Notes: generated from the letters alone by a model not told the origin. A stretch of 64,000 nt of DNA from DATKGL01 sp035510455 (GCA_035510455.1 DATKHB010000027.1:1-64000); one strand, 5' to 3'. Shown: positions 16,054 through 25,312, counted from the stretch's first letter. A program made the numbers and translations.

Positions 16054-18207
16054 ATGGCTACAACCATTAACCCCTTAGGCAAGCAGATAATTTCTGTTGA
16101 TACTGATTTTTGTGGTAAAAAACTAACTTTAGAGGTCGGTCGTGTCGGCTTTCGCTCCACTAGTAGCGTAATAGCTCGTTACGGTGATGCCGTAATTCTG
16201 GCGACCGCTATGGTATCGGGCAAACCACTGGCTGGTTTCGATTACTTCCCGCTAAGTATTGATTATGAAGAAAAAATGTATGCTGCTGGAAAAATAAGCG
16301 GCAGTCGTTTCGTTAAGCGTGAAGGCAGACCGAGCGACGATGCCGTTTTAATAGGTCGCCTTATCGACCGACCGATTAGGCCGCTCTGGCCAAAAGGCTA
16401 TCGTCATGAAGTTCAGGCTGTTGCTACGGTGCTGAGCCTAGATCCTGAATTTCGACCCGATTCAATCGCTATGATCGCCACCAGCGCAGCTCTATTTTTG
16501 ACAGGAGCGCCTTTTGACGGCCCTGTAGCTGGAGTTCGTGTCGGCATAGTCGAAGGTAAACTAAAAGCTTTCGCTTCTCCCAAGGAACTGCAAGAAGGGA
16601 TTCTTGATTTAGTTGTTGCCGGTACGGACAAAGCCATTATGATGGTTGAAGCCGGAGCAAACGAGGTTAGCGAAGACCAGCTGGCAGAGGCTCTGGAGTT
16701 TGCCCATAAGGCCATCAAACCGGCTGTTCAATTACAGCGGGAGCTTGCTGAAAAAGTCGGAGTTACACCTCAAGAATATGAACTGAAACTCCCAAGTGAA
16801 GACATTCAAAAAGAGGTTGTGGATTTACTAAAGGGCAAACTCGGTGCTGAAATTCGAACCAACTATCCTGAGCGTCACCAAAAAATGCACATAATCCGTG
16901 AAGAGTTAATGGAACACCTCAAGAAAAAGGTTGGTGAAGAAGAATTCTCGCTGAATAAGCAGATTTATGAAGATGCTTTCGCCGCGGTTGTTAATAAAGA
17001 TGTCCGGGACGGTATCTTAAACGACGATTTACGTCCTGATGGTCGCAAATTTACCGAGATACGTACGCTTAGTAGCGAAGTTGGATTATTGCCGAGAGTC
17101 CATGGGTCTAGCTTATTTACCCGTGGCTTAACGCAGGCTCTTAACATCGTTACGCTGGCACCGTTATCTTACTCTCAGATGGTTGATACCATGGAGAGGA
17201 ACGAAGAAAAACGCTACATGCACCACTATAATGCTCCCGGCTATACAGTCGGCGAGATTAAAAGACTTGGCAGCCCTGGGCGCCGCGAGATTGGCCACTC
17301 AGCTCTAGCCGAACGAGCTCTAACGGCAGTTTTACCCGACATTACAGAATTCCCTTATGCCATACGCTCAGTCACTGAAATAATGAGCCAACACGGCAGT
17401 ACTTCAATGGCTGCAACTTGCTCCAGCTGTTTGTCACTAATGGACGCCGGAGTGCCGATCAAAAGACCGGTCAGCGGCATTGCCATGGGCCTTGTTCTAG
17501 ACGGCAAGAAAGCCGCGATACTAAGTGACATTGCTGATGCTGAGGATTTCGCCGGCGACATGGACTTCAAGGTAGCTGGCACAGAGAAGGGGATTACTGC
17601 GCTTCAGATGGACATGAAAGTCCACGGACTGGACGTTAGTATGCTCAAAAAGGCTATCGATCAAGGCAAAGAAGGCCGAGCATTTATCCTAAAGAGTATG
17701 CTTTCGACTCTTCCTGAACCGCGAAAAGACCTTAGCCCTTATGCTCCTCGAGTTGTAACAATACAAATTAACCCAGAAAAGATTCGTGACGTAATCGGTA
17801 AGGGTGGTGAGACTATAAATAAGATCATCGCCGAAACTGGCGTAGAAATTGATATTAAAGACGACGGCACGGTATTTATTTCCAGCCCTGACAAAAAATC
17901 AATAGACGCTGGCATAGAATACATTCGCTCTCTTACGGTTGAACCTGAAGTCGGAAAAATATATAAAGATTGTCGAGTGGTCAGCGTTCTGGATTTTGGA
18001 GCTTTTGTGGAGATTCTACCAGGCAAGGAAGGACTAGTTCACGTTAGTGAGATGTCCGAAGAACGAGTTAACAAACTAGGAGATGTGGTAAAAGAAGGTG
18101 ATACGGTAACCGTTAAGCTGGTAGCAATAGATGACCGGGGTCGGCTGCAGTTAAGTATGAGAGCCGCTAAGCGCGAAATGAATGATAAAAAGGAAAATGA
18201 GCGTTAA
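16054..18207 (+). CDS. pnp: Polyribonucleotide nucleotidyltransferase (PNPase)
   Basis: The 717-residue protein has two RNase PH domains separated by an alpha-helical linker, then a KH domain (INPEKIRDVIGKGGETINKI) and an S1 domain (GKIYKDCRVVSVLDFGAFVEI ... RLQLSMRAAKRE). The second PH domain carries the active-site region (TEIMSQHGSTSMAATC; SDIADAEDFAGDMDFKVAGT). It degrades RNA 3'-5' phosphorolytically and is usually trimeric. Its end overlaps the next small ORF. It forms a cluster with truB, rpsO and RNase J. Confidence 0.97.
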   Translation: MATTINPLGKQIISVDTDFCGKKLTLEVGRVGFRSTSSVIARYGDAVILATAMVSGKPLAGFDYFPLSIDYEEKMYAAGKISGSRFVKREGRPSDDAVLIGRLIDRPIRPLWPKGYRHEVQAVATVLSLDPEFRPDSIAMIATSAALFLTGAPFDGPVAGVRVGIVEGKLKAFASPKELQEGILDLVVAGTDKAIMMVEAGANEVSEDQLAEALEFAHKAIKPAVQLQRELAEKVGVTPQEYELKLPSEDIQKEVVDLLKGKLGAEIRTNYPERHQKMHIIREELMEHLKKKVGEEEFSLNKQIYEDAFAAVVNKDVRDGILNDDLRPDGRKFTEIRTLSSEVGLLPRVHGSSLFTRGLTQALNIVTLAPLSYSQMVDTMERNEEKRYMHHYNAPGYTVGEIKRLGSPGRREIGHSALAERALTAVLPDITEFPYAIRSVTEIMSQHGSTSMAATCSSCLSLMDAGVPIKRPVSGIAMGLVLDGKKAAILSDIADAEDFAGDMDFKVAGTEKGITALQMDMKVHGLDVSMLKKAIDQGKEGRAFILKSMLSTLPEPRKDLSPYAPRVVTIQINPEKIRDVIGKGGETINKIIAETGVEIDIKDDGTVFISSPDKKSIDAGIEYIRSLTVEPEVGKIYKDCRVVSVLDFGAFVEILPGKEGLVHVSEMSEERVNKLGDVVKEGDTVTVKLVAIDDRGRLQLSMRAAKREMNDKKENER

Positions 18208-18427
18208 ACAATCCCATCCCAAGAGGTGGTACGAACATCGTTTGATATCTCTGTTCTTGGGTTTAGTATCCTTAGGCTGTAGTTACGGTGTAGCCAGCCG
18301 AGCCTGGAATACTGGCAGCTGGTGGGAATACCTAGGCGCGCTCATATTATTACTAATTGCACTTAAATGGCTTAAACAAACTTTTCGACCGAGTAAACAA
18401 GATGAAAGCCCAGACAAAGCAAAATAA
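18197..18427 (+). CDS. Small protein with two predicted membrane segments
   Basis: The 76-residue protein (from ATG 18197; an in-frame ATG at 18182 would give 81) overlaps the pnp 3' end and has two hydrophobic segments (about residues 18-32 and 40-56) flanked by Arg/Lys. No family is recognised. The end overlaps the start of the uracil-DNA glycosylase gene by 26 bases, which supports tight operon packing but makes the reality of this ORF a little less certain. Confidence 0.5.
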   Translation: MSVKQSHPKRWYEHRLISLFLGLVSLGCSYGVASRAWNTGSWWEYLGALILLLIALKWLKQTFRPSKQDESPDKAK

Positions 18428-18980
18428 ACTAGATAAGATCCGAGCAGATATACTCAAAAAAAATATCTGCCCTGATTTAGCATCTTCGGCCACCAATCTG
18501 GTATTTGGGGATGGCTCTGCAGATGCTGAAATCGTATTTATTGGAGAAGCACCAGGCAAGAATGAAGATCTTCAAGGGAAGCCCTTCGTTGGAGCGGCCG
18601 GTAAATTTTTAGATGAACTACTGGAGTCGATTAATCTACGGCGTAAACAAGTCTACATAACGAATATAGTTAAATACAGGCCGCCGCAGAACCGCGATCC
18701 CTTACCTGATGAAAAAGCCGCTTTTCTGCCATTTTTGGAGCAGCAATTAGAAATTATTGGACCTCTATTGGTCGTAACACTCGGCAGACATAGCCTAAAT
18801 TGTTTCTTGCCTGAACTGCAGATTAGTTCCTGCCATGGCCAGCCCAAGCGTTACAAAGGCACGGTTTATCTTCCTCTATTTCACCCAGCAGCAGCTTTGT
18901 ACAACAGCGGCTTAAAGCAGACCCTGATTGATGATTTTGGCAAAATACCGGCCATTATAAAACTTATTAAAGAATCATAA
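18402..18980 (+). CDS. Family-4-type uracil-DNA glycosylase lacking the Fe-S cysteines
   Basis: The 192-residue protein matches family-4 UDGs: VFGDGSADAEIVFIGEAPGKNED (motif 1), GKPFVGAAGKFLDELL, VYITNIVKYRPPQNRDPLP and the C-terminal LFHPAAALY (motif 2). It excises uracil from DNA. Canonical members hold a [4Fe-4S] cluster with four cysteines. Here only one candidate remains (ICPD). The first N-terminal Cys is missing, VKC is VKY, and the Cys after the NRxPxPxE stretch is Phe. The cluster is therefore unlikely to form. An upstream frame opening at 18357 is less likely than ATG 18402. Confidence 0.88.
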   Translation: MKAQTKQNKLDKIRADILKKNICPDLASSATNLVFGDGSADAEIVFIGEAPGKNEDLQGKPFVGAAGKFLDELLESINLRRKQVYITNIVKYRPPQNRDPLPDEKAAFLPFLEQQLEIIGPLLVVTLGRHSLNCFLPELQISSCHGQPKRYKGTVYLPLFHPAAALYNSGLKQTLIDDFGKIPAIIKLIKES

Positions 18981-19019
18981 ATTAATAAATCTAACTAAAA
19001 CGAAAGGAATAAATAATTT

Positions 19020-21050
19020 ATGGATAACAAACCAAATCAGAACACAAACAACCAGCGTAGTCCTAATCAGGACTCGCGACCTAAAGACAGAATATCAAGT
19101 GTCCGGAGCTCGTCACGAGGTGCAGCTATTCGAGCCCAAAGGCGCAGCCAAGAGGATGCCCAGAGGGTAGCTAACCAGTACTCGGCAGCACCATTGAACC
19201 AAAAGCCCAGAAGAGCAAACGTGATCGATGATACTCCTCGCCTGAAAATTATTGGGCTTGGCGGAATGGACGGTGGCGGATCAAAAAATATGATACTCGT
19301 AGAATATCTCAACGATGCCGTGATCATTGATTGCGGTAACGACCTTAGTGTCGATCTACCAGGAATAAATTATGCGATTGCTGACGTATCTTATGTGGAA
19401 AGTATTAAAACTAAATTAAGAGCCTACATTATTACGCACGGACACTTAGATCACATCGGAGGGCTACCGCACATCGTACCGAAATTGCCAGCCCCGATTT
19501 ATGGATCCAAATTCACTATCGGCCGGGTTGAGGAAATCTTTGAAAATTTTGGCCAACCAATGCCTGAGGGCTTTGAATTGCGGACGGTTACCATGAACGA
19601 AGACACCCACGAAAGACTTAAAATCGGCGAGTTCTTTTTGGAGCTAGTACGAATAACTCATTCTATACCCGGCAGTACTACTGTGATCTTAGATACTCCA
19701 GTAGGTCGAATAGTTAACAGCGGAGATTTTCGGTTTGACCCGAACCCGCTTGATCATGAGCGATCAGACATGGAAAGGCTTAAGGAGATAGGGAACGAAG
19801 GTGTTTTGGCCTTGCTTAGCGAGAGCACTTGCACCGAACGACCAGGCCGAACTCCCAGTGAAAGTACTTTGGAGCCCAGCTATATCGACCTTATGGACAA
19901 GGCTCCGGGACGAACTTTCGTAGCCATATTTTCTACCAACATTAACCGCATACAGATGATAATCAATGCCGCTGTTCACCATAATCGAAAAATTGCTATG
20001 GATGGAAGAAGCATGATTAGTACTCTTGAGATGGCCGTTCGCCACGGTTTTGTTAGGGTCCCTAAAGGGACTTTTGTGCCAATTGCTAAAATAGCTAATA
20101 TTCCCGACCGGGATGTGGTTATTGTATGTACTGGTGGGCAGGGAGAACCTAGCTCGGCTCTTCAACGAATGTCTACTGGCGATCATAAGCACATCAAGCT
20201 CAAGGCTAACGACACGGTTATCTTGTCCAGCACACCGATACCCGAATCTGGTAACGATGCTCTGATAGGCCATATGGTAGATGATCTCATGAGGAAAGGC
20301 GTGCACGTATTTCAGCATATAACTCATGAGCTGGATGGCTGCGGACCGCTACATGTCTCGGGCCATGCTAGTTTAGATGAATATGTAGAAATGGTGGAAA
20401 TGCTGAAGCCCAAGTTCTTCATACCAATTTATGGCAGCTTCCGCTCCAAGCAACGTTACATAGAGGCCATAGTTGAACATGGTTTCCCGCGTGCCAATAC
20501 CTTAAATGCTGAAAACGGCCAAGTAATATCGGTCAATCCTATGAAGATGGAAGTACTAGACGAAGTGCCCAGTGGCACAATTTTGGTGGACCAAACGGGG
20601 ATGATTGTTAATAACATCGTCATCAAGGATCGAGTACTCCTAAGCGAAGAAGGGCTGGTAGCGGTGATACTAACAGTCGATAAGCGTACTGGAAATCTTT
20701 TAACTAGCCCAGATATTATTAGCCGAGGTTTCATATATATGAGAGACAACGAAGAACTCATGAACGACCTCCGGCAAGAACTGCGACGAGCAGTCGGCCA
20801 AAGATTTAAGAGGGTTGATCTTGATCGATTCAAACAAGAGCTGAAAGAACATATTACTCATTTTCTGTTTGATAAAACCCAGCGTAGCCCAATAGTAATA
20901 CCGGTCGTAAACATAATCGGAGGGAAGGGTGAGGTTAAAACGGTACACGGTGAACATACAAAGTCCAGTGAAGATATAGCATCCGATCAAGAACGTAGAT
21001 TTCAAGAAATGCGAAGCCGGTTACTAGCCCAAGACGCCAGGGTAGATTAA
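19020..21050 (+). CDS. rnj: Ribonuclease J
   Basis: The 676-residue metallo-beta-lactamase/beta-CASP nuclease has an intact H-x-H-x-D-H motif (THGHLDHIGG, His140, His142, Asp144, His145) and beta-CASP motifs (FSTNINRIQ; CTGGQGEPSSAL; HVSGHAS). It performs 5'-3' exonucleolytic and endonucleolytic mRNA decay and rRNA maturation. The first 75 residues are an added Asn/Gln/Arg/Ser-rich, probably disordered extension not found in Bacillus RNase J1. AAAGGA (19003-19008) lies 11 bases before ATG. Together with PNPase and Orn it covers the RNA-decay route from 5' ends to mononucleotides. Confidence 0.95.
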   Translation: MDNKPNQNTNNQRSPNQDSRPKDRISSVRSSSRGAAIRAQRRSQEDAQRVANQYSAAPLNQKPRRANVIDDTPRLKIIGLGGMDGGGSKNMILVEYLNDAVIIDCGNDLSVDLPGINYAIADVSYVESIKTKLRAYIITHGHLDHIGGLPHIVPKLPAPIYGSKFTIGRVEEIFENFGQPMPEGFELRTVTMNEDTHERLKIGEFFLELVRITHSIPGSTTVILDTPVGRIVNSGDFRFDPNPLDHERSDMERLKEIGNEGVLALLSESTCTERPGRTPSESTLEPSYIDLMDKAPGRTFVAIFSTNINRIQMIINAAVHHNRKIAMDGRSMISTLEMAVRHGFVRVPKGTFVPIAKIANIPDRDVVIVCTGGQGEPSSALQRMSTGDHKHIKLKANDTVILSSTPIPESGNDALIGHMVDDLMRKGVHVFQHITHELDGCGPLHVSGHASLDEYVEMVEMLKPKFFIPIYGSFRSKQRYIEAIVEHGFPRANTLNAENGQVISVNPMKMEVLDEVPSGTILVDQTGMIVNNIVIKDRVLLSEEGLVAVILTVDKRTGNLLTSPDIISRGFIYMRDNEELMNDLRQELRRAVGQRFKRVDLDRFKQELKEHITHFLFDKTQRSPIVIPVVNIIGGKGEVKTVHGEHTKSSEDIASDQERRFQEMRSRLLAQDARVD

Positions 21051-21063
21051 GTATCTGACAAAC

Positions 21064-21151
21064 TTGACAAAAGTTGTAATTTTTGCTATAGTTGCATACA
21101 TACAATTAGCTACACTAACAGATCATTTAACTAAATAGTAAGTGTTATAAT
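21064..21151 (+). promoter_or_regulatory. Tandem promoters for ftsK
   Basis: P1: TTGACA (21064-21069), 17-base spacer, TATAGT (21087-21092) with an extended TGC just upstream, a near-perfect housekeeping promoter. P2: TATAAT (21146-21151) ending 10 bases before the ftsK ATG at 21162. P1 would give a leader of about 60 bases and P2 an almost leaderless mRNA. An AACTT/AAGTT dyad spans the P1 -35. Confidence 0.65.
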
Positions 21152-21161
21152 TAGCTCCATA

Positions 21162-23354
21162 ATGGCCAAAAAGAAAAAGAAAACACGAAAATCCAAGGAA
21201 GTAGTTGAAGACCATTCATCGTTCTGGCCACTAACTGGCGCCGTAACTCTAATTATCCTGGCGCTCTTTACATTACTGGGTGGCTTTAATGCCGGCGGCG
21301 TTTTGCCTAGAGACATTTTTAAGGGTATCTATTGGCTACTTGGCCTCGCAGCATATATTACGCCGGTTGCTTTTGTCTATTGGGGGATCTACAAGTTTAA
21401 CAGTGAAAGTAAAAAGATACCCTTAGATAAGTTAGTAAGTATGCTTGCTGTTTTGGTATTCGCTAGTAGCTGGTTCTACGTGACTTTTGCCACAAAATTA
21501 ACAGCCGGCGGTTACAGTGGCGGACATGGCGGAACCTTAGGTAAGACGGTTGGTGCGGCTGTTCTAAGTGTTCTGGACAAAATCCCTGCATCTTTCGTCT
21601 TTTTTATACTTACGGTCTTTGCGGCTTTCTTTGCTTTTGGGATATCTCCAAAGGTTTTGCTAAAGATTGGCAAGCTTTTCCGGCGCGATCCAGATGATGA
21701 CACCGATCTTATGGATCTAAAGAACAAAGCTGAAAACAATGGGTTTAAATTAAACGAAGGGGTGCCGGTCGAACACAATTCAGCTAGACTAGGTACACTA
21801 AAAAATACCGCCCAGAAACTTTCTACTTCAGATAGTCATGATGCGCTAACCCTAGCCAGTGATCCAGATTGGCAGTTTCCAACGGTTAGCCTGCTAAATC
21901 AAAAGCAGGATAAGGCTGATGCCGGCGATGTAGAAGGAAACGCCCGTGTTATAAAGGAAACTTTGGCTAATTTTAATATTGAAGTTGAAATGGAAGGAGC
22001 CAATATTGGTCCTAGAGTGACCCAGTTTACCCTAAAACCTTCCAACGGAGTTAAGCTAACCAAAATTACGGCCCTAGAGAATAATTTAGCCCTAGACCTA
22101 GCGGCTAACTCTATTAGAATCGAAGCTCCCATACCAGGCAAACGCGCAGTTGGCATAGAAGTTCCCAATGTTAAACCGGCTGTAGTTCGGATTAGCTCAT
22201 TATTGCAAGCTCGGGAATGGGCAGAATTAAGTAGCCCATTGGGTTTTGTGATTGGTAAGGACATATCCGGAACACCGGTAATGGGTTCGTTGGACAAGAT
22301 GCCGCACCTACTAATTGCCGGCCAGACGGGATCGGGTAAATCGATCATGATTAATAGTGTCCTGACCAGTTTGTTATACAGGAACACGCCAAGCGATCTT
22401 AAGTTGATTCTAGTTGACCCTAAACAGGTCGAATTGGCTTCATTTAATGACATACCACATCTACTTACGCCAGTAATTACTGAACCGGAAAAGTGTATTA
22501 GCGCTCTTAAATGGGCTGTGGCCGAAATGGAGAGACGCTACAAAGAATTAGCAGGTGCTGGACGTCGTAATATTGCCGAATACAATAAATTAAAATCTGG
22601 CGAGGGGATGCCCTACATTGTGATAGTGATAGACGAACTTGCTGATTTAATGATGATGGCTGCTCGCGACGTAGAAGCTCTAATAGTTCGAATATCCCAA
22701 AAAGCTCGAGCTGTCGGCATACACCTAGTATTAGCCACACAGCGTCCAAGCGTAGATATAATTACCGGTCTGATTAAGGCTAATATTCCTGCCAGAATTG
22801 CTTTTACTACGGCTAGTCAGGTTGATTCTCGCACCATCATTGACGGGATGGGTGCCGAAAAACTTTTGGGGCAAGGGGATATGCTGCTTCTGACTTCAGA
22901 TATGCCCAAACCAAAACGTGTACAGGGGGCACTTATTAGCGATGAAGAGATTCATAAAGTTAACGACTTTATTAGAAACCAAAGAGCACCGCAATACGAC
23001 AACGAAGTTATCAGCCAGGTAGTACAGCTTAATGGCAAAGGCGGTATTGTCACTGATTACGGTGCAAACGATGTAGATGACGGTATGTGGCAAGATGCAG
23101 TTCATGTAGTTCTAGAGGCCCGCAAGGCCAGTACCAGCCTGCTACAGCGAAGGTTAAGGATTGGTTACGGCAGAGCCGCTAGATTAATCGAGACAATGGA
23201 AGAACAAGGTATTGTTGGGCCGGCTGATGGTTCTCGCCCAAGGGAAGTGTTAGTTAGTAATATGGATGACGTCTTTGGTTCCAGTGATGATTTCTCGGGT
23301 GACTTGAGCGATAAAGTGCTCGACGATGCCGAAGACGATGCCGAAGTTGTTTAA
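21162..23354 (+). CDS. ftsK: FtsK/SpoIIIE-family DNA translocase
   Basis: The 730-residue protein has a Lys-rich start, about four membrane segments within the first 170 residues, a linker, an alpha/beta FtsK motor with Walker A (AGQTGSGKS) and Walker B (IVIVIDELADLMM), and a C-terminal gamma winged helix (STSLLQRRLRIGYGRAARLIETMEEQGIV) that reads polar DNA sequences. It pumps chromosome termini across the division septum. The C-terminus ends in an acidic tail. Stop 23352-23354 is followed by a likely terminator. Confidence 0.95.
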   Translation: MAKKKKKTRKSKEVVEDHSSFWPLTGAVTLIILALFTLLGGFNAGGVLPRDIFKGIYWLLGLAAYITPVAFVYWGIYKFNSESKKIPLDKLVSMLAVLVFASSWFYVTFATKLTAGGYSGGHGGTLGKTVGAAVLSVLDKIPASFVFFILTVFAAFFAFGISPKVLLKIGKLFRRDPDDDTDLMDLKNKAENNGFKLNEGVPVEHNSARLGTLKNTAQKLSTSDSHDALTLASDPDWQFPTVSLLNQKQDKADAGDVEGNARVIKETLANFNIEVEMEGANIGPRVTQFTLKPSNGVKLTKITALENNLALDLAANSIRIEAPIPGKRAVGIEVPNVKPAVVRISSLLQAREWAELSSPLGFVIGKDISGTPVMGSLDKMPHLLIAGQTGSGKSIMINSVLTSLLYRNTPSDLKLILVDPKQVELASFNDIPHLLTPVITEPEKCISALKWAVAEMERRYKELAGAGRRNIAEYNKLKSGEGMPYIVIVIDELADLMMMAARDVEALIVRISQKARAVGIHLVLATQRPSVDIITGLIKANIPARIAFTTASQVDSRTIIDGMGAEKLLGQGDMLLLTSDMPKPKRVQGALISDEEIHKVNDFIRNQRAPQYDNEVISQVVQLNGKGGIVTDYGANDVDDGMWQDAVHVVLEARKASTSLLQRRLRIGYGRAARLIETMEEQGIVGPADGSRPREVLVSNMDDVFGSSDDFSGDLSDKVLDDAEDDAEVV

Positions 23355-23429
23355 GTATAAGCTTCACCCCAAAACTCAATATGTTTTAGCTGGAATTTCT
23401 TTATGACAGGTATATGGATTACGATTTTG

Positions 23430-23456
23430 TAGGCTTAACCAGCCTATCAGTTTTTT
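23430..23456 (+). terminator. Probable intrinsic terminator after ftsK
   Basis: TAGGCT (23430-23435) pairs with AGCCTA (23441-23446) around a 5-base loop. A run of six T follows at 23451-23456 after a 4-base gap. The short stem makes it moderate in strength. Confidence 0.55.
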
Positions 23457-23524
23457 GGCCTGCCTGATTGAAGGTGTCGAAGCACTAACAATAGCTCGAT
23501 CGCTATAGTTCGTGATAACAGAGG

Positions 23525-23619
23525 TTGACTAGTTAGGCCGTATCTTCTATACTTACGTTACTGAAAAAATTAGCCTAACTCACGGCAACTTGGCATGTGG
23601 GTTTTAAAGCCAAAGGAGG
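23525..23619 (+). promoter_or_regulatory. Promoter, leader stem and strong RBS of the rpsF-ssb-rpsR-efp operon
   Basis: TTGACT (23525-23530), 17-base spacer, TATACT (23548-23553). The roughly 70-base leader contains a stem of AACTCAC (23577-23583) with GTGGGTT (23597-23603), and AAAGGAGG (23612-23619) lies 9 bases before ATG 23629. In many bacteria an rpsF leader hairpin is bound by the bS6:bS18 dimer for feedback control. This stem is a candidate, though I do not see the full consensus. Confidence 0.6.
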
Positions 23620-23628
23620 TTAACAACG

Positions 23629-24021
23629 ATGAACCAATATGAAATTGCAGTGCTATTTGATCCAGATCTTGAGATCGATTTAGAAAAAGCAACTTCACGA
23701 GTTGAAAAGATATTTACAAGCAATGGCGCCAAAGTTCTTAAGTTAGATAATTGGGGCAAACGGAAACTGGCTTATCCAATTAAGAAACACGAGACGGCGA
23801 TCTATATAATTTATCTTATGGATATACCAGCTGAAGGTGTCAGAAAAATTGAAGGATCGTTAAATATTACTGATGAGGTCATAAGATTTTTGATTGTTAG
23901 GCCAGACCTAAAAGCAATTGCTCGAGCCGAACAAGCTAGACTAGACATTGAAGAACACAAATCTGCTGCTGAGTCTGACAATACCACCAAGTCAGATTCA
24001 GATGACCAGAAGAAAGATTAG
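23629..24021 (+). CDS. rpsF: Ribosomal protein bS6
   Basis: The 130-residue protein begins MNQYEIAVLFDPDL, with the GKRKLAYPIKKHETAIYIIYLM core and the C-terminal strand EVIRFLIVRPD. It binds the 30S platform as a dimer with bS18, which is encoded two genes downstream. The last 30 residues form an acidic Asp/Ser/Lys tail beyond the usual fold. It is the first gene of a four-gene operon with spacings of 29, 11 and 9 bases. Confidence 0.96.
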   Translation: MNQYEIAVLFDPDLEIDLEKATSRVEKIFTSNGAKVLKLDNWGKRKLAYPIKKHETAIYIIYLMDIPAEGVRKIEGSLNITDEVIRFLIVRPDLKAIARAEQARLDIEEHKSAAESDNTTKSDSDDQKKD

Positions 24022-24050
24022 AAGTACAATAATGAGGAAGGGAATACATC

Positions 24051-24515
24051 ATGGCCAGAAGCGTTAATCAAGTTATGTTAATGGGTAATCTAACAAGGGA
24101 CCCAGAACTAAGGCAGACCCCAAACGGACAAAGTGTTTGCAGTTTCAGCTTAGCCCTAAACAGATCATACAAAGATCAAAGCGGTGAGTGGCAAGAAGTA
24201 ACAGACTACGTCGATATTGTAGCCTGGGGGCCATTAGGTGAGAGAGTAGCTCAATACCTATCACGCGGCCGACGTTGTTTCGTCCAAGGCCGACTGCAAA
24301 GTCGCAGCTGGGAGCAAGATGGCCAGAAGCGTAACAAAGTTGAGGTGTTAGCTAACGATGTAACCTTTCTGGATAGCCGACCTTCCGGAGAAACGACGAA
24401 CGATAGCGATGAAGACAAGCCTGCTCCCAAAGCAAAGGCGAGTAAAAAGTCTGAAGAAGTAGTAATTGAAGATATTAGCGATGAGCCAATTAATTTGGAT
24501 GACATTCCATTCTAG
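24051..24515 (+). CDS. ssb: Single-stranded DNA-binding protein
   Basis: The 154-residue protein carries an OB-fold (MLMGNLTRDPELRQTPNGQSVCSFSLALNRSY ... FVQGRLQSRSWEQDGQKR) and a disordered acidic linker ending DDIPF, the conserved tip that recruits replication and repair partners. It acts as a tetramer on single-stranded DNA. It is placed between rpsF and rpsR, the conserved bacterial order. A GAGGAAGGGA stretch precedes the ATG. Confidence 0.97.
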   Translation: MARSVNQVMLMGNLTRDPELRQTPNGQSVCSFSLALNRSYKDQSGEWQEVTDYVDIVAWGPLGERVAQYLSRGRRCFVQGRLQSRSWEQDGQKRNKVEVLANDVTFLDSRPSGETTNDSDEDKPAPKAKASKKSEEVVIEDISDEPINLDDIPF

Positions 24516-24526
24516 GAGTTAAAAAG

Positions 24527-24730
24527 ATGGCAAAGATATTTAAACAAAGGACAGACGTTCCGTACTTTGATTACAAAGACGTCAAAACTCTACAGAGATA
24601 TGTTGATGTTTACGGGCAGATAGAGGTTCGCAAAAAAACAGGCCTCACCGAAAGTCAGCAAAGACAACTTGCCAAAGCTATTAAACGAGCTCGTCATATT
24701 GCCTTACTGCCTTTTGTAGCTAACGGTTAG
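24527..24730 (+). CDS. rpsR: Ribosomal protein bS18
   Basis: The 67-residue protein has the core FDYKDVKTLQRYVDVYGQIEVRKKTGLTESQQRQLAKAIKRARHIALLPF and lacks cysteines. It pairs with bS6 on the 30S platform. AGGAG (24514-24518) overlaps the ssb stop and lies 8 bases before ATG, fitting operon translation. Confidence 0.96.
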   Translation: MAKIFKQRTDVPYFDYKDVKTLQRYVDVYGQIEVRKKTGLTESQQRQLAKAIKRARHIALLPFVANG

Positions 24731-24739
24731 AGGGTCGTC

Positions 24740-25300
24740 ATGGCTCTAAATATAACCGGCCTCAAAAAAGGCACCATTTTCAAGTTTAACGGTGAACCCT
24801 ACAGAGTTGTTGAATACGGTCAAAAAGTTATGGGGAGGGGCGGCTCAATTGTTAATGTTCGGATAAAGAGCATGCTAGACGGCAAGGTCCTGGACAAGAC
24901 TTTTAAAGGTAATGAGCAGCTTGAATCTGCCGATGTAGATATCAGAAAAGCCCAATACTTATATAAAGATGGATCAATTTTCTTTTTTATGGACGAGAAA
25001 ACTTATGAGCAATTTGAAGTTCCAGACAAACTAGTGAGTGAACAGGACGGCTACCTCGTTGAAGGGGACTCATATACGGCTCAGATTTTTGAAGGCAGGT
25101 TGATCAATATAGATCTACCAAACAACGTAGCTCTTAAAGTGACCTATACCGAAGACGTTGTCAGAGGAGACACGGCCAATAGCGTTATGAAAGAAGCCAC
25201 TTTGAATACTGGAAAATCTATCAAGGTACCGGCTTTCGTTAAGAAGGACGACGTTATAAGGGTAGATACCAGAACCGGTACCTACATTGAGCGCGCCTAG
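24740..25300 (+). CDS. efp: Translation elongation factor P
   Basis: The 186-residue protein has three beta-barrel domains, starting LKKGTIFKFNGEPYRVVEY and ending with the conserved VDTRTGTYIERA. It rescues ribosomes stalled on polyproline, which fits the Pro-rich tail of the DHH-like protein in this window. The domain I tip loop reads KVMGRGGSIV, with Arg where E. coli has the modified Lys34, and Met in place of the loop Pro. Arg-tipped EF-Ps are rhamnosylated by EarP in some bacteria, but no earP is visible here. Confidence 0.96.
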   Translation: MALNITGLKKGTIFKFNGEPYRVVEYGQKVMGRGGSIVNVRIKSMLDGKVLDKTFKGNEQLESADVDIRKAQYLYKDGSIFFFMDEKTYEQFEVPDKLVSEQDGYLVEGDSYTAQIFEGRLINIDLPNNVALKVTYTEDVVRGDTANSVMKEATLNTGKSIKVPAFVKKDDVIRVDTRTGTYIERA

Positions 25301-25312
25301 TATTTTATTTGT

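Noticed and set aside
19764..20327. Long 187-codon open frame on the minus strand inside RNase J
   Set aside because: It lies fully antisense to a strongly conserved gene with clear motifs, and its product resembles no known protein. It reflects codon bias.
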